Source: Salsuginibacillus kocurii DSM 18087 (GTDB taxonomy: Bacteria; Bacillota; Bacilli; Bacillales; Marinococcaceae). From it: a stretch of 64,000 nt of DNA. The stretch spans positions 822,924 through 886,923 of the forward strand of contig NZ_KB898623.1 in the NCBI RefSeq assembly GCF_000377705.1, written 5' to 3'. Position numbers and translations under genes: made by a program. Positions 61,583 through 64,000 of this stretch are shown one piece after another (position 1 is the first letter of the stretch; each line of letters starts with the position of its first letter). Below the pieces are notes generated by a model. It was not told where the DNA came from. It saw nothing but the letters and a program-made list of their open reading frames with translations, and did not search any database.

Positions 61583-62902
61583 TTATTCGTAGTGGCCATC
61601 ACTTTCCATGATTTCTTCGATTTCTTCCTGTGCCGCTTGAAGTGCTTGATCTTCATCCATTTCTCCAGCAAGTACTTGGTTCAAGTACGTGCCCAGTACT
61701 TCTTCAACTTCTGTGTAAGAAGGAGTGCGTGGACGGAACTGCGCGTTTTCTAGCCCTTCATATACAGCTTCAAGGTAAGGAAGATCTTCATTTAGTGCCT
61801 CATCTGTTAAAACACTCTCACGTGAAGGAATACCACCATTTTCCGCCATGGAATATTGCGTCTCTTCAGAAGAAGCCCATTCGATAAAGTCAAAAGCAGC
61901 TCGGCGGTTATCACTTGCTTCTGGGACAGCAAAGATCCAATTCCCAATTTGTGGAGACGGATCTCCGTCTTCTGCACTTGGTACCAGTCCATAGCCGATA
62001 TCTCCAACCACTTCAGACTCGTCTTCGTTTTCCATCGTTTCTGCCCAAACCGGCCAAACGATTGACATTAATCCATCTCCTTGGGACATAGCGCGCCCTA
62101 CTTCGTCAGCATTATAGTTTGCGACTGAGTCCGGACCGGTTTGCGCCAGCTGCGTATAGGTATCAAAAGCGTTATGAACTTCTTCATCATTCACGGTAAC
62201 TTCCCAATCATCTCCGAAGAAATCCCCGTTATGCGACCACATAAAGGCGTTAAAGTTTGTCGTCACTGCATTACCCCGGGCTCCACGCGGAACAAAACCG
62301 TACTCTGTTTCCCCTTCATGTTCTTCGGTCAGCTGCTGAACTTCATCCCACGTTTCTGGCGGTTCGTCTCCAAGAATATCTTTGCGCCAGAAGAAGAGCT
62401 GCACATTACCTACCTGCGAAATCCCGTATTGGCGCGGTTCTGCATCTGGGTCTTCATCTGGCATTCGTGGTCCTTCAGGGGCCGGCCAGTGTGTCACATT
62501 TTCAGTACTGCCGACAAAATCGTCATCACCTTCATAATCGAATTCATCTAGCGGGGTTAAATACCCACCTCCCGCAAACATCGGCATCCATGGGTCGTCA
62601 GCAAAAATAACGTCATATGTTCCGGTCCCGCTCTGTAAGTCATTTAATACACGTTCATACAACGTATCATAGTCAAATTCATTCCAATCAACTTCGACAC
62701 CAGTTTCATCTTCAAATTCAGAAATTAACGGACGAAGCGCTGAAGACTCTGCTCCAGACGGCATAGCTACTGTGATTGAATCAGGAGCTTCCTCTCCTTC
62801 TACGCCTGCTTCAGTGTCCAAGTCGTCTTCCCCGCCGCAGCCAGCTAATACGAGTCCAGCTGAAGCTAGCAAAAACCCTGTTCTCCAAGACCATTTATTC
62901 AC
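61583..62902 (-). CDS. CUT1 sugar ABC transporter substrate-binding lipoprotein
   Basis: 439 residues. Signal peptide with lipobox LVLAGC (Cys at about 22), acidic linker, then a family-1 extracellular solute-binding fold: TVAMPSGAESSALRPLISEFEDETG, YDVIFADDPWMPMFAGGGYLTPLDEF, GFVPRGARGNAVTTNF and ENGGIPSRESVL. First gene of the transporter operon (binding protein, permease, permease, ATPase, dehydrogenase). The ligand is probably a mono- or oligosaccharide or polyol. The ATG follows GGGGGAG by a long spacer, with operator-like sites upstream. Confidence 0.93.
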   Translation of the reverse strand: MNKWSWRTGFLLASAGLVLAGCGGEDDLDTEAGVEGEEAPDSITVAMPSGAESSALRPLISEFEDETGVEVDWNEFDYDTLYERVLNDLQSGTGTYDVIFADDPWMPMFAGGGYLTPLDEFDYEGDDDFVGSTENVTHWPAPEGPRMPDEDPDAEPRQYGISQVGNVQLFFWRKDILGDEPPETWDEVQQLTEEHEGETEYGFVPRGARGNAVTTNFNAFMWSHNGDFFGDDWEVTVNDEEVHNAFDTYTQLAQTGPDSVANYNADEVGRAMSQGDGLMSIVWPVWAETMENEDESEVVGDIGYGLVPSAEDGDPSPQIGNWIFAVPEASDNRRAAFDFIEWASSEETQYSMAENGGIPSRESVLTDEALNEDLPYLEAVYEGLENAQFRPRTPSYTEVEEVLGTYLNQVLAGEMDEDQALQAAQEEIEEIMESDGHYE

Positions 62903-62942
62903 TAAAAACTCCCCCTAGCTTTAGTAGTGAAACGCCACAATT

Positions 62943-62955
62943 TGAAGCGCTTTCA
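62943..62955. promoter_or_regulatory. cre- or LacI-like operator near the sugar operon promoter
   Basis: TGAAGCGCTTTCA, an imperfect palindrome with the GCGC core, 41 bases upstream of the binding-protein start. It is one base shorter than the cre consensus, so either a LacI-paralogue site or a poor cre. Confidence 0.45.
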
Positions 62956-63087
62956 TTTTTGAATAATGAAAAAATATTACCAAGAAATTATTCCGCTGCT
63001 GAAATCCGCTTTTTTCATTCCGTAACACCTTAGTAAAAAATCATGTGGAAGACGAGGAAAGGAACCTCTTTACAATAAATCAGCAAT

Positions 63088-63107
63088 TTAGTTAAGCGCT
63101 TAACTAA
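63088..63107. promoter_or_regulatory. Perfect 20-base LacI-type operator
   Basis: TTAGTTAAGCGCTTAACTAA is a perfect 20-base palindrome with the GCGC centre typical of LacI/GalR operators. It lies 186 bases upstream of the binding-protein gene. Likely target of the LacI regulator at 55872 or 53583. Confidence 0.65.
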
Positions 63108-63228
63108 GCATACATATTAATTGTGTCATGCATGAGCACCCTGTTCTAAGATTATTCATCCACATTAGTCTTTTAGTTTCGTAAGTGAAGTTGGGTGCAT
63201 GTCTTCTGTTAGAGAAATATCCATTTTT

Positions 63229-63242
63229 TGAAAACGCTTTCC
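63229..63242. promoter_or_regulatory. cre-like site
   Basis: TGAAAACGCTTTCC differs from the cre consensus only at the last base and is flanked by TTTT and AAAA, giving a longer pseudo-palindrome CATTTT...AAAATG. Located 327 bases upstream of the sugar-binding-protein gene. Confidence 0.4.
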
Positions 63243-63480
63243 AAAATGGGAAGACAACATGGATCGACACACCGCCCATCTTTTTTCAAATGTGCTTAAC
63301 CTATTATGTTAACTGCTTATTTAGGACTGAAACTATAGATGAGCACCCGCGCGTTTAACTGGTAAAGATCACCCTTTTAGGTTCGCCTCGGTAATTTCAC
63401 CTCCAACTATAAACTTAATAAAATAGATAAGTTAAACGCTTTCCCTAATTGGCATTATATACATTCCCTTTGTAAAAATA

Positions 63481-63525
63481 AATAGAAATCAGAAAATTTA
63501 ATGAATAAACTTTCTGATTTCTATT
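63481..63525 (-). terminator. Terminator of the AEC transporter gene
   Basis: AATAGAAATCAGAAA (63481-63495) pairs perfectly with TTTCTGATTTCTATT (63511-63525), 15 base pairs; the minus strand continues with a T-rich run. It is about 180 bases past the stop at 63704. Confidence 0.75.
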
Positions 63526-63703
63526 CGTGTAGTGAAAGAATTCTTTGATTTTCCCACAAATATCAGGAGTTGTGATTCTTCTTCACCTGAAATACAACAT
63601 TAAAAGGTTGATAGTTATAATTTCAGTAAACAAAGTAGAGAAAAACCGTCGGTGTCAAAATGAAACTCCAAAAAATAGATATTGGTGGTAAGCGGTTAAC
63701 CAA

Positions 63704-64000
63704 TTACATAAAGAACGAAAGAAATATAATCAATGGAATCACAATAAGACTTGCTGCTGCAGCTAATATAATCGTCATCATACCGAGCTTCCCATTGCCT
63801 GAATACTTCTCAAACAGAACCGCTGCCATGATAAAAGTTGGCATACACGCTTGAATAACGACAATTTGTTGCACATCAGCAGGCAAATCAATGATCGGAA
63901 GAAGTAAAAAGGCAACCATTGGAAGCATAAATACTTTAATTCCAACTGCTGACGCTACAAGGCCGGCATAATAAGTCTTCAGCTGCTTTCCCCATTCAGG
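63704..64000 (-). CDS. AEC-family transporter, C-terminal part (cut by window edge)
   Basis: 99 codons open to the window edge, reading KTYYAGLVASAVGIKVFMLP, then IQACMPTFIMAAVLFEKYSG and a final membrane segment ending LIIFLSFFM. The QACMPTFIMAAVLFEKY segment and terminal helices match the auxin-efflux-carrier (AEC) family, whose members carry malate, malonate or other organic acids. About 200 N-terminal residues lie beyond the edge. The internal ATG at 63928 is not the true start. Confidence 0.85.
   Translation of the reverse strand, partial: PEWGKQLKTYYAGLVASAVGIKVFMLPMVAFLLLPIIDLPADVQQIVVIQACMPTFIMAAVLFEKYSGNGKLGMMTIILAAAASLIVIPLIIFLSFFM

Larger units (their letters stand above)
62903..63480. 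other. Regulatory region upstream of the sugar operon
   Basis: 578 bases without a gene. It contains three operator-like sites (62943, 63088, 63229) and a weaker one (GTTAAACGCTTTCCC near 63431). Otherwise AT-rich with no coding content that I can see. Confidence 0.6.

Overview
The window reads as chromosome from a Gram-positive, spore-forming, halophilic or haloalkaliphilic member of the Bacillaceae. Evidence: AGGAGG-type ribosome binding sites, GTG/TTG starts, Bacillus-type families (YteA, DUF3231 coat-like protein, CotJC-type Mn catalase, YczE, subtilisin), strongly acidic secreted proteins, several S-layer-homology (SLH) surface proteins, and glutamate/aspartate-rich lipoprotein linkers. 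I see no rRNA, tRNA, CRISPR array or intact insertion sequence.

Layout. 1-3.5 kb: glycolate oxidase subunits glcD (cut by the window edge) and glcF plus a FadR-type regulator. 3.5-7.5 kb: a class III aminotransferase and two SLH proteins. 7.7-10.3 kb: a secreted subtilisin divergent from a PlcR/NprR-like HTH-TPR regulator, followed by a 43-codon exported peptide gene that looks like its signal. 10.6-16.4 kb: an orphan LuxR-type regulator, a DUF3231 protein, an Aquifex-type aconitase with a tiny zinc-ribbon partner, a Mn catalase and YteA. 16.6-26.2 kb: a NERD-domain protein flanked by copies of a dispersed repeat, a SIMPL protein, the FetAB-like exporter, a CPA2 antiporter, a Cu,Zn-SOD lipoprotein and a DUF2254 membrane protein. 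26.5-34.7 kb: a YurR-like oxidoreductase, an AbrB-family transporter, a tripartite tricarboxylate transporter (tctABC) and a CitAB/DcuSR-type two-component system, all on the minus strand. 34.9-39 kb: YczE-like protein, a second LuxR-type paralogue and a chemoreceptor. 39.2-44.1 kb: a capA remnant and NagZ and NamZ, both with C-terminal SLH domains. 44.3-46 kb: a thioredoxin-like gene interrupted by an in-frame TGA at its active site, and a DUF4352 protein. 46.3-50.4 kb: an ABC transporter of the taurine/nitrate/thiamine-precursor class with an amidase. 51.3-62.9 kb: sugar or polyol catabolism with an AraC regulator, two LacI regulators, three Gfo/Idh/MocA dehydrogenases and a complete CUT1 ABC transporter, with LacI/CcpA-type operators upstream. 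The right edge cuts an AEC-family transporter.

The most interesting points are: (1) the TlpA/thioredoxin-like gene at 44293-45051, whose TGA replaces an active-site cysteine and is followed at a suitable distance by a hairpin with a GGT apical loop, so it is either a selenoprotein or a fresh nonsense allele; (2) the regulator plus exported peptide plus protease module, a candidate RRNPP quorum-sensing circuit; (3) two families of intergenic arrays with a 21-base period, one of which flanks the NERD gene on both sides; (4) SLH-anchored NagZ/NamZ, implying muropeptide breakdown held at the cell surface. Several small gene remnants (glycine-betaine-binding protein, capA, and two unidentified) lie between genes.

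Many start codons were moved to the in-frame codon that sits 6-9 bases after a clear Shine-Dalgarno sequence; the reason is given in each entry.
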